Shown here one piece after another: positions 63,753-64,000 of a stretch of DNA of 64,000 bases. The stretch comes from Clostridia bacterium (GTDB taxonomy: Bacteria > Bacillota > Clostridia > Oscillospirales > Acutalibacteraceae). The stretch covers positions 124,001-188,000 of the forward strand of contig JAFXGM010000024.1 of NCBI GenBank assembly GCA_017513195.1. The letters run 5' to 3'. Made by a program: the position numbers and the translations under genes. Position 1 is the stretch's first letter. The number at the start of each line of letters is the position of its first letter. Under the pieces are notes generated by a model that was not told the DNA's origin, did no database searches, and saw only the letters and a program-made list of their open reading frames with translations.

Positions 63753-64000
63753 AAATCTTCGCACAATGGTTGACGCCGATACAATTATCGGTACACCTAT
63801 TGTAGTTGGCAACGTTACGCTTTTGCCGGTGTCTAAGGTTTCGTTTGGACTTGCTACCGGTGGTAGTGATTTTCCAAGCAAGAACGGTCAGCAGCTCTTT
63901 GGTGGCGGTGGCGGAGCAGGTGTTACCGTTAATCCTGTTGCATTTATTTGCATAAATGGAGATAACGTGCACATGATGCCTATATATAATGAAATGAACA
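63709..64000 (+). CDS. ytfJ: Sporulation protein YtfJ/GerW, N-terminal part (cut by window end)
   Basis: The frame from ATG 63709, after AAGGAAAG, is open to the window edge: 97 codons. MSENNLKTVMDTTLENLRTM, DADTIIGTPIVVGNVTLLPV and SKVSFGLATGGSDF, then a Gly-rich GGGGGAGVTVNP are YtfJ hallmarks. In Bacillus the protein is made in the forespore and helps germination. The normal length is about 130-150 residues, so roughly a third is missing. Confidence 0.92.
   Translation, partial: MSENNLKTVMDTTLENLRTMVDADTIIGTPIVVGNVTLLPVSKVSFGLATGGSDFPSKNGQQLFGGGGGAGVTVNPVAFICINGDNVHMMPIYNEMN

Overview
The window reads as a stretch of chromosome from a low-to-moderate GC, endospore-forming Firmicute of class Clostridia. 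It looks most like the Oscillospirales/Ruminococcaceae type, but that placement is inferred from gene content and style, not from a phylogeny. Sporulation and germination genes are scattered through it: dpaA/dpaB, yabP/yabQ, ypeB and ytfJ. Promoters are of the sigma-A type (TTGACA/TATAAT), most genes have GGAGG-like ribosome sites, and a T-box controls ileS. I see no rRNA, tRNA, phage, transposase or CRISPR array. Almost all of it is core chromosome; the main accessory-looking patch is the AT-rich 454-1573 segment.

Layout. 1-360: 3' end of a dTDP-glucose synthase (rmlA). 454-1573: a tandem pair of small membrane-protein genes, the second broken by a frameshift. 1735-3135: uxaC alone between its own promoter and terminator. 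3166-5748 (minus): cca, then dpaA and dpaB. 5836-11956: murC, alanyl-tRNA editing protein, prmA, prfB, FKBP-type lipoprotein and phosphopantetheinyl transferase, closely packed. 12066-17215: PucR/CdaR-type regulator, ftsE, ftsX, an EnvC-like M23 hydrolase and a VanZ fusion, which together look like an FtsEX-driven wall-remodelling operon. 17345-21463: MarR repressor plus a heterodimeric ABC exporter behind a promoter with a clear palindromic operator. 21591-31957: recJ, RSH (ppGpp), dtd, a metallo-hydrolase, hemZ, a uridine-kinase-like gene, a small coiled-coil protein, MTA/SAH nucleosidase and a SpoVB/YabM-like flippase. 32144-34311: HU, rlbP, yabP, yabQ, divIC and an S1 protein, matching the Bacillus yabM-yabR order. 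34409-38492: THUMP methyltransferase, lipid kinase, groES-groEL without CIRCE. 38529-41877 (minus): LTA-synthase-like enzyme, NUDIX, LOG. 42095-45540 (minus): T-box and a type-2 ileS. 45607-49777: ypeB, a small C39-like protein, rpe, a 40-residue membrane microprotein and a phosphohexomutase. 49825-52256 (minus): polar amino-acid ABC transporter. 52451-53481 (minus): DUF421 and DUF4363. 53591-56976: polysaccharide ABC exporter and a double GT2 glycosyltransferase. 57179-59421: serC-serA. 59475-60938 (minus): membrane GT2. 61081-64000: site-2 protease, scpA, scpB, DUF2953 and ytfJ (cut by the window edge).

Most interesting observations. (1) The amino-acid-binding lipoprotein at 51372-52256 looks circularly permuted: the segment that normally ends this family sits directly after the lipobox. 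(2) A 12-bp terminator-like hairpin buries the yabP ribosome site and runs into its TTG start. (3) An unlisted 40-residue membrane microprotein is translationally coupled to the phosphohexomutase. (4) A VanZ protein is fused in frame to a cytoplasmic coiled-coil module that has its own internal ribosome site. (5) The membrane glycosyltransferase at 59475-60938 may be translated from a nearly leaderless mRNA. (6) Three alternating copies of one decamer lie upstream of the amino-acid transporter promoter.
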